Origin: Streptococcus sp. Marseille-Q6470 | Lineage (GTDB): Bacteria; Bacillota; Bacilli; Lactobacillales; Streptococcaceae | Direction: 5' to 3' | Assembly (NCBI RefSeq): GCF_946902905.1 | Contig: NZ_OX336385.1 | Span: 1,174,501-1,238,500 of the forward strand | DNA: 64,000 nucleotides | Shown: positions 1 to 8,935 of the stretch, in pieces | Position numbering within the stretch: the stretch's first letter is position 1 | Layout: the number at the start of each line of letters is the position of its first letter | Position numbers and translations under genes: made by a program | The notes under the pieces: model-generated | The model's database searches: none | Seen by the model: only the letters and a program-made list of their open reading frames with translations | What the model was told of the DNA's origin: nothing

Positions 1-1177
1 CCCAGATTTGTAGGCTTGGCAGAATAGAGAACTGGGCTGTTTCACCACCATTATCTCCCCAACCCGTCACAATGACTTCTTTGATCTGATTAGCACGGCA
101 GGCTTTATTGGCTTCGACTGCGATGAGACGGCTGAAATGGTTATGAGGCGTGAAACCAATCCACTTCCAAGCACCACCTGCAAAGGCGATATCCTGGCTA
201 ATTTTGTGGTGGTTGCGGAAGTTCCGGTTGTATTTTTCTTCGCTATCCTGATAGTAATCCCAGTAAACCAAAGTCACACGGTCTTTTAGACGGTCTAGAT
301 AAATGCGAGTTTCCTCTGGAATCTCCACATCACGGTCATACTGGCCATCTGCTGACATGAGCTTGAAGAACATATCGCTCCACATCTGGCAGTGGAAACC
401 ATACTTGTCTGCAATATCCAGCACGCGCTCCAAGTGTTGGCACATAAGAAGACTACGGTCAACAACACCGTTTAAGATGAGGTAGCGTCCCAAACCAACC
501 AAGTGGGCTTCGTCCATTCCGATATTGACCTTGCGAGTTTGTAGTTTAGACAGGGTCGCAAACATGCCGTCAATCAGGTCATAAACCTTTTCTTCTCCGA
601 TAAGGAGAATGTCCTCAACATCACGGAGTTGCTGGACTTCTTTGACACCCCATTTAACAAAGGCTGACAAGTGAGCCAAGGTCTGAATACAAGGAACAAA
701 AGTCATATCCAACTGTTGGGCGTAGGCTTCAATTTCCTGTAACTCTTCAGCTGAGTATGCTCCGCGGAAATAGCCAAAGTAAGGTTGTCCTTCGATTTGA
801 TAGGTATCTTCCATGTAGAGTTCAAAAGTTGAGTAGCCCATGAGAGCTAAGACCTCAATCATCTGCTTGGCAGATGCAACATTCAAAACAGCGTTTCGGG
901 AACAATCTGCCATGTAGGCTAATTCTTCATAGGCTGCCTGCTCTTCAATCTCTACCTTATCACCTTCTGTTAAAGCTGTTGCTAGCACAGAAAAGGCGCG
1001 GTAGAGTTGATGAGGTTTTCGATAGGTCAATTGATAGTGGCCACCCTCACCCTTGATAGAGATGGAGGCCTGATCAGACTGAGCGACTGCCACTTCTACA
1101 TCTGGTAGAAAAATGTGATTTTTTAATGCTTCGATAGCTTGGGCTTGTTTGGGACTAAGTCCTGTAAAACTTACCAT
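1..1177 (-). CDS. GH20 beta-N-acetylhexosaminidase (GH20C type), 3' end outside window
   Basis: The gene is open to the left edge of the window. About 392 N-terminal codons are present, beginning [18 protein letters not shown]. The product resembles the cytoplasmic GH20C exo-hexosaminidase of pneumococci, which removes terminal GlcNAc/GalNAc from small glycans; no signal peptide is visible. The acidic pair in [11 protein letters not shown] is the likely GH20 catalytic Asp-Glu. The ATG at 1177 overlaps the end of the upstream ROK gene by 7 bases, indicating translational coupling and one operon with ROK and GH38. The neighbours (GH38, GH125, GH92) make host N-glycan breakdown the probable role. 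Family assignment is by recalled similarity and context. Confidence 0.82.
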   Translation of the reverse strand, partial: MVSFTGLSPKQAQAIEALKNHIFLPDVEVAVAQSDQASISIKGEGGHYQLTYRKPHQLYRAFSVLATALTEGDKVEIEEQAAYEELAYMADCSRNAVLNVASAKQMIEVLALMGYSTFELYMEDTYQIEGQPYFGYFRGAYSAEELQEIEAYAQQLDMTFVPCIQTLAHLSAFVKWGVKEVQQLRDVEDILLIGEEKVYDLIDGMFATLSKLQTRKVNIGMDEAHLVGLGRYLILNGVVDRSLLMCQHLERVLDIADKYGFHCQMWSDMFFKLMSADGQYDRDVEIPEETRIYLDRLKDRVTLVYWDYYQDSEEKYNRNFRNHHKISQDIAFAGGAWKWIGFTPHNHFSRLIAVEANKACRANQIKEVIVTGWGDNGGETAQFSILPSLQIW

Positions 1178-2040
1178 TGGTTTTCCTCCTGTAACCAGTT
1201 GACAAGGGCACCGTAGAGATTGGCATCTGCGTGATAGGTGCAAGCTTGAATCACTGGAGCGATAGTATATTCTTCATATCTTTCCACAAAGGTGTCTACT
1301 GCTTTTTGCACACCTTTGATAAAATCTGGGTTTTGACTGATAGAGCCACCTAGGCTAATCACATCTGGATCAATCAGGTACTGGATATTGAGCAGTCCTT
1401 GAGCTAGGTTACGATTCATGCGTTCAATGGCTTCTTGGCAAAGGGCATTGCCTGCTGCAGCCTCTTGGTAAACCTTTCGGCCATCCCAGTCAGTCTGACC
1501 AGATTGCTCAATCACGTACCGAACCATGTTTCCTGTAGAAGCTAGTTGTGACCAGTTATTGAGGTTTTCTGCTGGTTCGATAGTTGTCATGTAACCAAAC
1601 TCTCCACCCAAGCCATGGCGACCACGGTGAATTTTGCCATTGATAATCATGGCTCCACCGATCCCTGTACCAATCACGACGCAGGCTGCATTTTCAATCT
1701 CAGGATGAGCCAGCAGTTCACTGAGTCCAACACAGTTAGCATCATTTTCTAGATGGACAGGGAGTTGGTGATGAGCAAGGGCCTGGTACCATGAAAATCC
1801 ATGAATGTAAGGAATGGCACTAATCCCCTCAATCACTCCTGTTTCTTGATTAACAGCCCCTGGCACACTCATGGCAATCCCACGGTAGCCACGTTCTGAC
1901 AATCGCTTGTTCAACCAAGCCAACAAATCTTCTAGAGTTTCTGGAGTTGGGGTGCTGGCCTTATCTAAAATCTTTCCATCAGGAGTGAGACTAGCAAACT
2001 TAATCCCAGTCCCTCCGATATCAATCGTTGCAATGGTCAT
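1171..2040 (-). CDS. ROK family sugar kinase / regulator-like protein
   Basis: The 289-residue protein starts [18 protein letters not shown], which contains the N-terminal ATP phosphate-binding motif DIGGTGIK of ROK kinases. A second glycine-rich stretch ([20 protein letters not shown]) precedes a HGLGGEFGY segment. There is no helix-turn-helix extension, so it looks like a sugar kinase rather than a ROK repressor, and the usual C-X-C-G-x-x-G-C-x-E zinc motif is not evident. I chose the ATG at 2040 over a TTG at 2055 because an AGG-type ribosome binding site precedes it and the DIGGT motif then sits at the usual distance. It probably phosphorylates a sugar released by the adjacent glycosidases; the substrate is not known. 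Confidence 0.85.
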   Translation of the reverse strand: MTIATIDIGGTGIKFASLTPDGKILDKASTPTPETLEDLLAWLNKRLSERGYRGIAMSVPGAVNQETGVIEGISAIPYIHGFSWYQALAHHQLPVHLENDANCVGLSELLAHPEIENAACVVIGTGIGGAMIINGKIHRGRHGLGGEFGYMTTIEPAENLNNWSQLASTGNMVRYVIEQSGQTDWDGRKVYQEAAAGNALCQEAIERMNRNLAQGLLNIQYLIDPDVISLGGSISQNPDFIKGVQKAVDTFVERYEEYTIAPVIQACTYHADANLYGALVNWLQEENQW

Positions 2041-2057
2041 TGCTTTTACCTGCAAAA

Positions 2058-2097
2058 AGGAGCGAGTCCGCAGTTGGTTCTTACTTCTTCGCTCCTC
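2058..2097 (-). other. Inverted repeat between GH38 and ROK (possible processing or attenuation hairpin)
   Basis: On the minus strand AGGAGCGA (2089-2096) is followed after about 23 bases by TCGCTCCT (2059-2066) and then a short T run. It sits in the roughly 85-base gap between the GH38 stop and the ROK start. The stem is only 8 bp with a long loop, so it would be a weak terminator. It may set the ratio of GH38 to downstream message. Confidence 0.35.
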
Positions 2098-2124
2098 CTT
2101 TCTGTTTCTGTTTACTATTTGAAA

Positions 2125-4770
2125 TTAAATTTCTTCTTTTTGAATGAATTCTGTGCGAATTTCCTGTGGTGCCAATAGTCCTGAATGAACTGGGTATGGG
2201 CGTTCCAGCAAGTCAAGAATGGCTTGTTGTTTTTCAGATACGCGAACATTTTCTTGACTCATATTGTAGTAACGAAGGACATAACCTTCTTCATTCTCAG
2301 CCACCTTAAATGCCGTTGGGCAGACTTGTGGTAAGTTCAGTGCCGCATGGTTAAAGAGGCTACCCGTTGCGGCAACACTACCCTCTTGTTTTGCGACTTG
2401 AAGAGCTGTAAATGGCACCTGGAAGGCTTTGGCGCGACGGAAAGCTGAGAAGCGTTCGCCTGCTTGGTGGAACTCTACTGCAAACTCAACTTCGATATCA
2501 CGCAAACACTGAGCTTCCGGTGTTGGGAAGTAGCCCCAGTCACCGAGTTCGCCTGAAGCACGAAGAAGAGTTACAGCCATAGTGTCATCTCCAAGGATTT
2601 CATACTCGTGCAATCCTTTATTGGATACGGTCACTCCTTTGACATCATCATACAAGCTGACAAAGGCTTGTTGGTGTTGTGGATTTTCAGGATTTTCCCA
2701 AGAAGCTGCTGGTTTATTTGGTCTTGTCACAACTTCATAGATGCTTTCAGAATCATTGCTTGGACGAGTGTTGTGAGTTTTCACCAAGAGACGAATTCGG
2801 TGATCCTTTGCAGTATTGGTAAAACGAGTTTTAAAACGAATCTGTGGATTATCCACAAAGATGGTCATCTCAGTTTCAAGAGGAATGGTTGTCAACTCTT
2901 CTGAACGACCTGCATCTCGTTTCATGAACTCGATAATACCTCTTTGTTCAGCATCCAATTTTTCATCTGCACTGACTGGAATCGTCAAGTCATGTTTGAG
3001 CAATACCTTAGCATAGCGAGCATTGTTTTCTAAGACTTCGTATCCTTTCAATTTAGCATAGATTGGCTCAGTACCTTTTGGTTGGAAGTAAATATACTCG
3101 TTTCCGATATCTCCACGGTCTTCAAAGCGGATAAAGTCTTCGTAAGCTTCATTTGTAGTCTTGTCATAGACTGTGATTCCTTCATCTACACTCACAGTTA
3201 CAAACGGTGTATCAATAACCCCATTTTGATAAATACCATCTCGGTATTCTACTTGGCCTTCAACCAATTGGAAACTAGCCCAAGAAAGTGGAGCAAGATG
3301 AACTGGGATTGTCACGCGCACTTGACGAGCGATATAAGGTTGACGGAACTTATCCTTTGGCAAAGTATAACCAAAACTTGCTCCCAAGTCTTCAATCTTC
3401 GCTTCAAGGACATGACCATCCAAATCTTCAACATGGTACTCTGGCAAGGTCACGGCTGCCATTTTCTTGTAGCCTTCTGTCGGATGCAATTCTTTGAAAT
3501 CACAAGTGGCAACATCCACCACAACACTGACAGTATCAACCTTGTCATGTAAAGCTGTGTTAACAACGGTGAAGAGGTGATCGCTTTGCGCTTCGTGAGT
3601 TGCTATTTTGTGTTTCCACTCATTAAGAAGGTTGCTCTTGACAAAATTCCCGACTTGATTGACCTTAGCAAAACGAGTTTCCATTTCTCGGTGGACCTCG
3701 TCGATACTGCATCCACAGATACTATCGTGTGGCGCATTTTGCAAGAGGGTCTTCCAAGCATAGGTTAATTGATCCTTGTGGTTATGGCCACCAGTGATAA
3801 TGGTCAAGGGTTCCACCACTTGCTCTAGCAAATTGCTGTTTTCTTGGAAGGCTTGTTTGAGGTAAATGCGAGATGAAGAAGTGTTGGCAAGAGTATACCA
3901 GCCATCTGTTTCCTGACTGGTCAACTCGCCTGTAACCGTTGATAGGTTTTCAGGAAGTGCACTTTCCACTGCTTGCACATATTCATCAAAGGAGCTATGA
4001 ATAAAGGTCACGTCAGGGAAGAGTTCATTTGCCACACGAATGGCTTCACTAATATTTCTCTGTACAGGCTGGTGGTCACAGCCGTTCATCATCAACCATT
4101 GGTTGGTCGATGCATAGTCACGGACGTCTGCTAATTTTTGCTTCCAGAAAGTCAAAGCCTCGTCTTTATCCACTGGAATTTCATTCCCGTTACTGTACCA
4201 GTTAGCAAAAAGAATACCGAGTACACGGCTACCATCAGCTCCTTGCCAGTACATCTCTGAAAATTGAGAGGTAAATTGCTCATCTTCGAGGACTTGGTTG
4301 TCAAATCCGATTGGCTTCACACCGCGACCAAAGGCTGCTACGTGAATCCCTGATTTTTGAAGGATTTGAGGAGCCTGCCCCATATTTCCAAAGGTATCTG
4401 GGAAGTAGCCGATTTGAGTTGATTTGCCCCATTTAGCACATTCCGCTTGTCCAATCAAGGTATTGCGGACGTTCGCTTCACTGGAAATCAAGTAGTCATC
4501 CTGCAAGATATAGAAAGGACCAATCTTCAATTTGCCTTCGTCGATATAGCGCTGAACCTTGTCACGGTTTTCAGGGCGAATTTCTAAATAGTCATCAAGG
4601 ACAATGGTTTGCCCATCTAGGTGGAAGCTCTTGAACTCAGGATCATTTTCAAAAAGATCAAAAAGATTGTCAAAAAGTTCCACCAATTGCATACGGTGAC
4701 TTTCAAAAGGTAGATACCACTCACGATCCCAGTGACTGTGAGAGATAATATGTACAACAACATTTTCCAT
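2125..4770 (-). CDS. GH38 alpha-mannosidase
   Basis: The 881-residue enzyme hydrolyses alpha-mannosides from N-glycan fragments. The N-terminus HIISHSHWDREWYLPFE carries the His/Asp zinc ligands typical of GH38. The motif YFPDTFGNMGQAPQI contains the probable catalytic nucleophile Asp plus flanking substrate-binding residues. HDSICGCSIDEVHREM also matches the family. There is no signal peptide, so action is cytoplasmic on imported glycans. The ATG at 4770 is preceded by GAGG at good spacing; the upstream in-frame ATG at 4785 has no ribosome binding site. It is followed by ROK and GH20 in the same direction. A BOX element and a candidate CcpA site lie just upstream. Confidence 0.93.
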   Translation of the reverse strand: MENVVVHIISHSHWDREWYLPFESHRMQLVELFDNLFDLFENDPEFKSFHLDGQTIVLDDYLEIRPENRDKVQRYIDEGKLKIGPFYILQDDYLISSEANVRNTLIGQAECAKWGKSTQIGYFPDTFGNMGQAPQILQKSGIHVAAFGRGVKPIGFDNQVLEDEQFTSQFSEMYWQGADGSRVLGILFANWYSNGNEIPVDKDEALTFWKQKLADVRDYASTNQWLMMNGCDHQPVQRNISEAIRVANELFPDVTFIHSSFDEYVQAVESALPENLSTVTGELTSQETDGWYTLANTSSSRIYLKQAFQENSNLLEQVVEPLTIITGGHNHKDQLTYAWKTLLQNAPHDSICGCSIDEVHREMETRFAKVNQVGNFVKSNLLNEWKHKIATHEAQSDHLFTVVNTALHDKVDTVSVVVDVATCDFKELHPTEGYKKMAAVTLPEYHVEDLDGHVLEAKIEDLGASFGYTLPKDKFRQPYIARQVRVTIPVHLAPLSWASFQLVEGQVEYRDGIYQNGVIDTPFVTVSVDEGITVYDKTTNEAYEDFIRFEDRGDIGNEYIYFQPKGTEPIYAKLKGYEVLENNARYAKVLLKHDLTIPVSADEKLDAEQRGIIEFMKRDAGRSEELTTIPLETEMTIFVDNPQIRFKTRFTNTAKDHRIRLLVKTHNTRPSNDSESIYEVVTRPNKPAASWENPENPQHQQAFVSLYDDVKGVTVSNKGLHEYEILGDDTMAVTLLRASGELGDWGYFPTPEAQCLRDIEVEFAVEFHQAGERFSAFRRAKAFQVPFTALQVAKQEGSVAATGSLFNHAALNLPQVCPTAFKVAENEEGYVLRYYNMSQENVRVSEKQQAILDLLERPYPVHSGLLAPQEIRTEFIQKEEI

Positions 4771-4803
4771 GAAGTAAAACCTCATTCTAAATTTAAATTT
4801 TTA

Positions 4804-4819
4804 TTGTTAACGTTTTAAA
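4804..4819 (-). promoter_or_regulatory. Candidate cre (CcpA) site upstream of GH38
   Basis: The minus strand reads TTTAAAACGTTAACAA. Against the cre consensus WTGNNARCGNWWWCAW it differs only at the first G. It lies about 34 bases upstream of the GH38 start. Catabolite repression is known for glycan-degradation loci in streptococci, so a CcpA role is plausible, but binding is inferred. Confidence 0.5.
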
Positions 4820-4870
4820 TGTAAATTTGTGATTCTTTCCAAGAATCAGTTGAGCGAAAACGTACTCCTT

Positions 4871-4975
4871 ATACTCAATGAAAATCAAAGAGCAAACTAG
4901 GAAGCTAGCCGCAGGCTTTACTTGAGTACGGCAAGGTTAAGCTGACGTGGTTTGAATTTGATTTTCGAAGAGTAT
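4871..4975 (-). repeat. BOX element (boxA-boxC, no boxB)
   Basis: This 105-base intergenic repeat has imperfect terminal inverted ends (ATACTCAATGAAAATCAAA at 4871 against ATACTCTTCGAAAATCAAA read from 4975 on the minus strand). Its interior carries TACGGCAAGG and GCTGACGTGG, which are features of pneumococcal boxA, and the GGAAGCTAGCCGCAGG block of boxC. The length fits boxA plus boxC without boxB. The boxA end touches the GH125 stop codon (TAA at 4975-4977). It fills most of the gap between GH125 and GH38 and would be transcribed as a folded RNA. Confidence 0.82.
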
Positions 4976-6255
4976 TAGCGAATATCTAGGTAATCCAAGA
5001 CCAATTCGCAGAACATCATGTTGGCCCATGAGAACCATTCACGAGAGTAGAGAGTCGGATCATCTACGTGGAAGCTTTCATGCATAACACCTGTTCCGCC
5101 ATCGCAGGCAACTAGTTGGTCTAGCAAGTATTTTTTCTCAGCTTTATCTGTAGCTGTTAAGCCTTGAATTGATAGGGCAATCGGCCAGATATAACGATAG
5201 AAGGTATGAGAGCTTCCGAGACCGCTAGCGTATTCTCCTTGGTAGAAGTATGGATTTTCAGGGCTGAGAATGGTGCGACGAGTTGCTTGATACACTTCGT
5301 CATTGACATCACAATAACCAAGATATGGAGCAGCTAACAAACTTGGTACGTTAGGGTCGTCCATGATGCTAGCATTTCCTAAACCGTCTACTTCAAAGGC
5401 ATAGATCTTCTCGCCCTTGCTGTTAGTCGTGTAGGCGTAATTTTCGATCCCTTCTTGGATTTCAGCTTGCAGACGTTTAGCATCAGCAATGATGCTTTCA
5501 CTATCAGCTAGATTCAATTCTGCAAAGATTTCCTGGACATAACCCAAGACAACCACTGCAAACATATTTGACGGAATCAAATAGCTATACTGACAGCAGT
5601 CATCACTTGGACGGAAGGCTGACCAAGTCATTCCTGTCACGGCAAAGTCAGGACCAAAGCCGTCATTTACCAAGGTATCTTCCTTACGATCGGTATCACG
5701 AACAAAGCGATAAGGTGAGTTCTTGTGGTCTTGTTCAACCGTCCAGAGATGAAGGATTTCCTTAGTCGCTGTAACAAAGGTTTCATCAAATTGGCTAGTT
5801 TCACCTGTTTCTTTCCACAGAAGATAAGCCAACTGCAAGGGATAGCAAAGTGAGTCTACTTCATACTTGCGCTCCCAAATCCAGCCATTCAAATCGGTGT
5901 AGTCGGTCTCGTGGTGCCCCTTCCAGTTCTCCTCAATATTGAAAGAGTTGGCATAAGGATCTTTGAGAATCAAGGTCATCTGTCGTTTGACCAAACCAGC
6001 AATGGTCTGACGCAAACGAGGGTCTCTTTTAGCCACATGGAGGTAAGGTCTCAGCTGAGCAGTTGAGTCACGAAGCCACATAGCTGGGATATCTCCAGTC
6101 AATACAAAAGTTGAGCCGTCGTCTAAGATTTCAACTGTATTGTCTAAAGTGTCTGTATAGCAACGTTCAAAAATATCTACCCATTCAGGATGATCTTTAG
6201 CACGCTCCGCTACTTGGTCCAACCATTCTCTAACGATTTCTTTAGAATAAACCAT
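4975..6255 (-). CDS. GH125 exo-alpha-1,6-mannosidase
   Basis: The 426-residue protein matches the length and sequence style of the streptococcal GH125 enzyme, which removes alpha-1,6-linked mannose from N-glycans. Features include IPAMWLRDSTAQLRPYL near residues 56-72, the acidic pair in FRPSDDCCQYSY (residues 218-219) and E393 in VMHESFHVDDP. These are in the regions reported for the general acid and base of this family. No secretion signal is present. The gene is first in the minus-strand run and divergent from GH92. Its stop codon abuts the BOX element. A TATACT hexamer at 6293-6298 is a possible -10. Confidence 0.93.
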   Translation of the reverse strand: MVYSKEIVREWLDQVAERAKDHPEWVDIFERCYTDTLDNTVEILDDGSTFVLTGDIPAMWLRDSTAQLRPYLHVAKRDPRLRQTIAGLVKRQMTLILKDPYANSFNIEENWKGHHETDYTDLNGWIWERKYEVDSLCYPLQLAYLLWKETGETSQFDETFVTATKEILHLWTVEQDHKNSPYRFVRDTDRKEDTLVNDGFGPDFAVTGMTWSAFRPSDDCCQYSYLIPSNMFAVVVLGYVQEIFAELNLADSESIIADAKRLQAEIQEGIENYAYTTNSKGEKIYAFEVDGLGNASIMDDPNVPSLLAAPYLGYCDVNDEVYQATRRTILSPENPYFYQGEYASGLGSSHTFYRYIWPIALSIQGLTATDKAEKKYLLDQLVACDGGTGVMHESFHVDDPTLYSREWFSWANMMFCELVLDYLDIR

Positions 6256-6391
6256 AAACTATTTTGCCTCTTTCAAACAGATTTTCATTTTCAGTATATA
6301 GCTTTTAGCCCAGAAAATATATACACAAATGATAGTCATTTTTCTACAAAATTGTTATATTTAAAACTCCTTTTCTAAAGGCTAAATTTTC

Positions 6392-6419
6392 TGATATAAT
6401 GTAGAAAACGACTAAAGGA
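6392..6419 (+). promoter_or_regulatory. GH92 promoter (extended -10) and ribosome binding site
   Basis: TATAAT at 6395-6400 is preceded by TGA, making an extended -10 (TGnTATAAT). No good -35 is visible. AAAGGA at 6414-6419 is the ribosome binding site for the ATG at 6426. Confidence 0.65.
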
Positions 6420-6425
6420 TATTCT

Positions 6426-8510
6426 ATGAAACCTATACTTGAAAGCATCGATACGCGTTTTGGAACAGCCAGTAAACATGCATTTTCACGAGGAAACACA
6501 CTACCATATACTGGAGTGCCTTTTGGGATGAATTACTTTGTTCCACAAACCAGTGATCAGGAAGGATCTTGGTTTTTTGATCCCCATCTTCCCATATTTC
6601 AGGGCATTCGACTAACCCACCAGCCTAGTCCTTGGATTGGCGATTATTCTTGGTTGCTACTGACTCCTGTTGCAGGAGAAATTAGCGGCGACACGCTCTT
6701 CCATCGTCAGTCTTCCTATAACCTTGATCGTGCTATTTTCAATCCCCATTATCTCAGAATTTTTTCTGAGCGTTATCAGATTGAAACTCAGTTAACTCCT
6801 ACATGCTATGGAGCTTCTATTCAACTAAGACAGATACAAGGAAAATCCCTATCCATCTATCTGCATGCGAATGATGATTTGACAGTGGATCAAGTGGATA
6901 AGCAAACTCTGAATCTTCGCCAAAGCGGATTAACCGAAACCAACAAAAGTTCTCTCGTCATGTTCACTGCCCTCGCATTTTCAGTAGAAATCTTATCTAT
7001 CAAGCAAGAGGAACAGGACTGGCGGATTGATTTGGCTGGAGCGGAAGCTCAGGTTCAACTAGCGACTTCCTTTATTTCCAAAGAACAAGCTCTCTTTAAT
7101 CTTCCTAAACAGAATTTTGAAGAGACAAAAACAAACGCCAAAGAAAGTTGGGAAGACCTTCTGGGCCGTTTTGATGTCGTGGAAACTGGACCAGTAGATC
7201 GAACATTTTTTGACCACTGTCTTTACAGACTCTTTCTTTTCCCGCAAACCTTCTATGAGGTGAATGAGCAGGACGAGAATATTCATATGGACCTTGCTTC
7301 AGGAACGATCAAGCCTGGTCTACTCTTCACCAACAATGGTTTTTGGGATACCTTCCGCACTTCATTCCCACTCTTTGCCTTGATTATTCCGGAATACTAT
7401 CACCAATTTCTTGAGGGTTTCCTTAATAGCTACCGCGACACGGGCTATCTCCCTAAGTGGCTTGCTCCTGACGAACGAGGAATGATGCCTGGTACTTTGA
7501 TTGATGGTGTACTAGCAGATAGTGCTTGCAAAGACATGGCGCCTGAGCTTGAAGAAGAATTTCTCAAAGCCATGATCGAAACTGCGACCAAGTCAGATCC
7601 AAAAGCCATCAACGGACGCCATGGCCTTTCTCAATACCAAGAAATCGGCTACTTATCCACAGATTATCATGAAAGTGTCAGTCACACACTAGACTATGCA
7701 TACAGTGACTTTTGTATCTCTACTTGTGCAGCAAAATTAGGGCAAGAAGAGCTAGCCCAAACCTATGCCCACTATTCTAAGAATTATCAAAATCTATTTG
7801 ACCCTGAGACAGGCTATATGAGGGCGCGTGATGTAGATGGAAACTTCCGTCCTGACTTTTCTCCTTATAGTTGGGGCCGTGACTACGCTGAGTGTTCAGC
7901 CGTTCAAGCCAGTCTGGGTGTCTTGCATGACATTTCTGGACTTAGCCAACTAATGGGTGGAAAAGAAGCTTTTAGCAACTATCTTTTGAAAGCTTGTCAA
8001 AGTCTCCCACTCTTTGAAACGACGGGCTATGGCTATGAAATCCATGAGATGAGTGAGATGGCAACAGCGCCATTTGGTCAACTAGCCATTTCAAACCAAC
8101 CAAGTTTCCACATCCCTTATCTTTTCCGCTATAGTAATGTTCCCCAATATACCAGTCTTTTGATCAAGACTCTCCGTCAAAAGGCCTTTCGAGCTGGCTG
8201 GGATGCTTATCCAGGAGATGAGGATAATGGCAGTCTATCGGCTTGGTATGTGTGGTCTGCTCTCGGACTTTACCCAACTTGCCCAGGAAAAGCAAGTTAT
8301 GACCTTGGAATTCCGTACTTTGACCACCTTCGTGTCTATCTAGCCCAAGAAGATAAATGGCTTGATATTCGTACTCAACAGAATCATGAACACTTCCACT
8401 TTGTCCAAAACTGTCTACTGGACGGGAAAGAAAAACAAAGCATCAGCCATCAGGAACTGCTCAATGCCAAGACTCTTGACTTTACCCTCAGCTGGTTACC
8501 GAAGCACTAA
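6426..8510 (+). CDS. GH92 alpha-1,2-mannosidase
   Basis: The 694-residue protein belongs to GH92, calcium-dependent exo-alpha-mannosidases that trim alpha-1,2-mannose from high-mannose N-glycans. The hallmark GDEDNGSLSAWYVWSALGLYP-like segment lies near residues 597-617, and an earlier acidic motif is HESVSHTLDYAYSDF. No signal peptide is visible, so it probably works in the cytoplasm with GH125 and GH38. It is transcribed divergently from GH125, with about 170 bases between the starts. A strong terminator follows. It is head-on to replication, unlike the rest of the locus. Confidence 0.93.
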   Translation: MKPILESIDTRFGTASKHAFSRGNTLPYTGVPFGMNYFVPQTSDQEGSWFFDPHLPIFQGIRLTHQPSPWIGDYSWLLLTPVAGEISGDTLFHRQSSYNLDRAIFNPHYLRIFSERYQIETQLTPTCYGASIQLRQIQGKSLSIYLHANDDLTVDQVDKQTLNLRQSGLTETNKSSLVMFTALAFSVEILSIKQEEQDWRIDLAGAEAQVQLATSFISKEQALFNLPKQNFEETKTNAKESWEDLLGRFDVVETGPVDRTFFDHCLYRLFLFPQTFYEVNEQDENIHMDLASGTIKPGLLFTNNGFWDTFRTSFPLFALIIPEYYHQFLEGFLNSYRDTGYLPKWLAPDERGMMPGTLIDGVLADSACKDMAPELEEEFLKAMIETATKSDPKAINGRHGLSQYQEIGYLSTDYHESVSHTLDYAYSDFCISTCAAKLGQEELAQTYAHYSKNYQNLFDPETGYMRARDVDGNFRPDFSPYSWGRDYAECSAVQASLGVLHDISGLSQLMGGKEAFSNYLLKACQSLPLFETTGYGYEIHEMSEMATAPFGQLAISNQPSFHIPYLFRYSNVPQYTSLLIKTLRQKAFRAGWDAYPGDEDNGSLSAWYVWSALGLYPTCPGKASYDLGIPYFDHLRVYLAQEDKWLDIRTQQNHEHFHFVQNCLLDGKEKQSISHQELLNAKTLDFTLSWLPKH

Positions 8511-8516
8511 TAGATC

Positions 8517-8547
8517 AAATCCCTTTGTCATGCACAAAGGGGTTTTC
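8517..8547 (+). terminator. Rho-independent terminator after GH92
   Basis: CCCTTTGT (8521-8528) pairs with ACAAAGGG (8534-8541) around a CATGC loop and is followed by GTTTTCTT. Confidence 0.85.
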
Positions 8548-8554
8548 TTATCCA

Positions 8555-8810
8555 TATAAAGTTTTCCACAAGCTGTGAATAACTTTCAACTTTTCTTTGG
8601 AAAATAGTTTCAAGTTTTTCCAAAATGTTTTCCAATCCAAGTCTATAGGATTTACAACCGAACACAGTCTGCAAATCTTGTTATACCAAGGTTTACAAAG
8701 ACTTCATTGTTTTCCATTCTATCAATTTTATCTCCACTTCTCACATCAAAACTAGAAAGAGACAGTTGTTGTTGACACCTTGAGTTATCCACACGTTGTG
8801 GATAACCTTT
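8555..8810. promoter_or_regulatory. Outlying DnaA-box cluster with two inverted pairs
   Basis: The 425 bases between GH92 and the permease hold no gene. They contain TTATCCACA at 8785-8793 and its exact inverse TGTGGATAA at 8797-8805, separated by CGT. A second pair, TTTTCCACA (8562-8570) and TGTGAATAA (8574-8582), is separated by AGC and each box has one mismatch to the consensus. Further TTTTCCA cores occur at 8616, 8628 and 8710, and inverted at 8598-8604. The same inverted, 3-base-spaced layout occurs in front of dnaA in this window. A role in DnaA titration or in regulating the permease is inference. Confidence 0.7.
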
Positions 8811-8902
8811 TCTCAACCAACAAGCCCTACTCCCTATCTGTTAGCTAGTTTTTACATTTTTTATAGTAAATTTAAAATTTTGTTAGGCGCTTTCAAAAAA
8901 CA

Positions 8903-8933
8903 TGATATACTGAAATTATCAGAAAAGGAGACA
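8903..8933 (+). promoter_or_regulatory. Permease promoter and ribosome binding site
   Basis: TATACT at 8906-8911 preceded by TGA is an extended -10. AAAAGGAG precedes the ATG at 8936. The bases TTGTTAGGCGCTTTCAA at 8880-8896 resemble a cre site with one inserted base. I treat that only as a possibility. Confidence 0.55.
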
Positions 8934-8935
8934 TT

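Noticed and set aside
3082..3552. 156-codon open frame on the plus strand inside GH38
   Set aside because: It is antisense to a well-supported GH38 coding region, has no ribosome binding site and resembles no known protein; the same holds for similar antisense frames in guaB, tsf, rpsB and htrA.
6400..6420. AAAACGACTAAAG near the GH92 promoter as a cre site
   Set aside because: It has four mismatches to the cre consensus.
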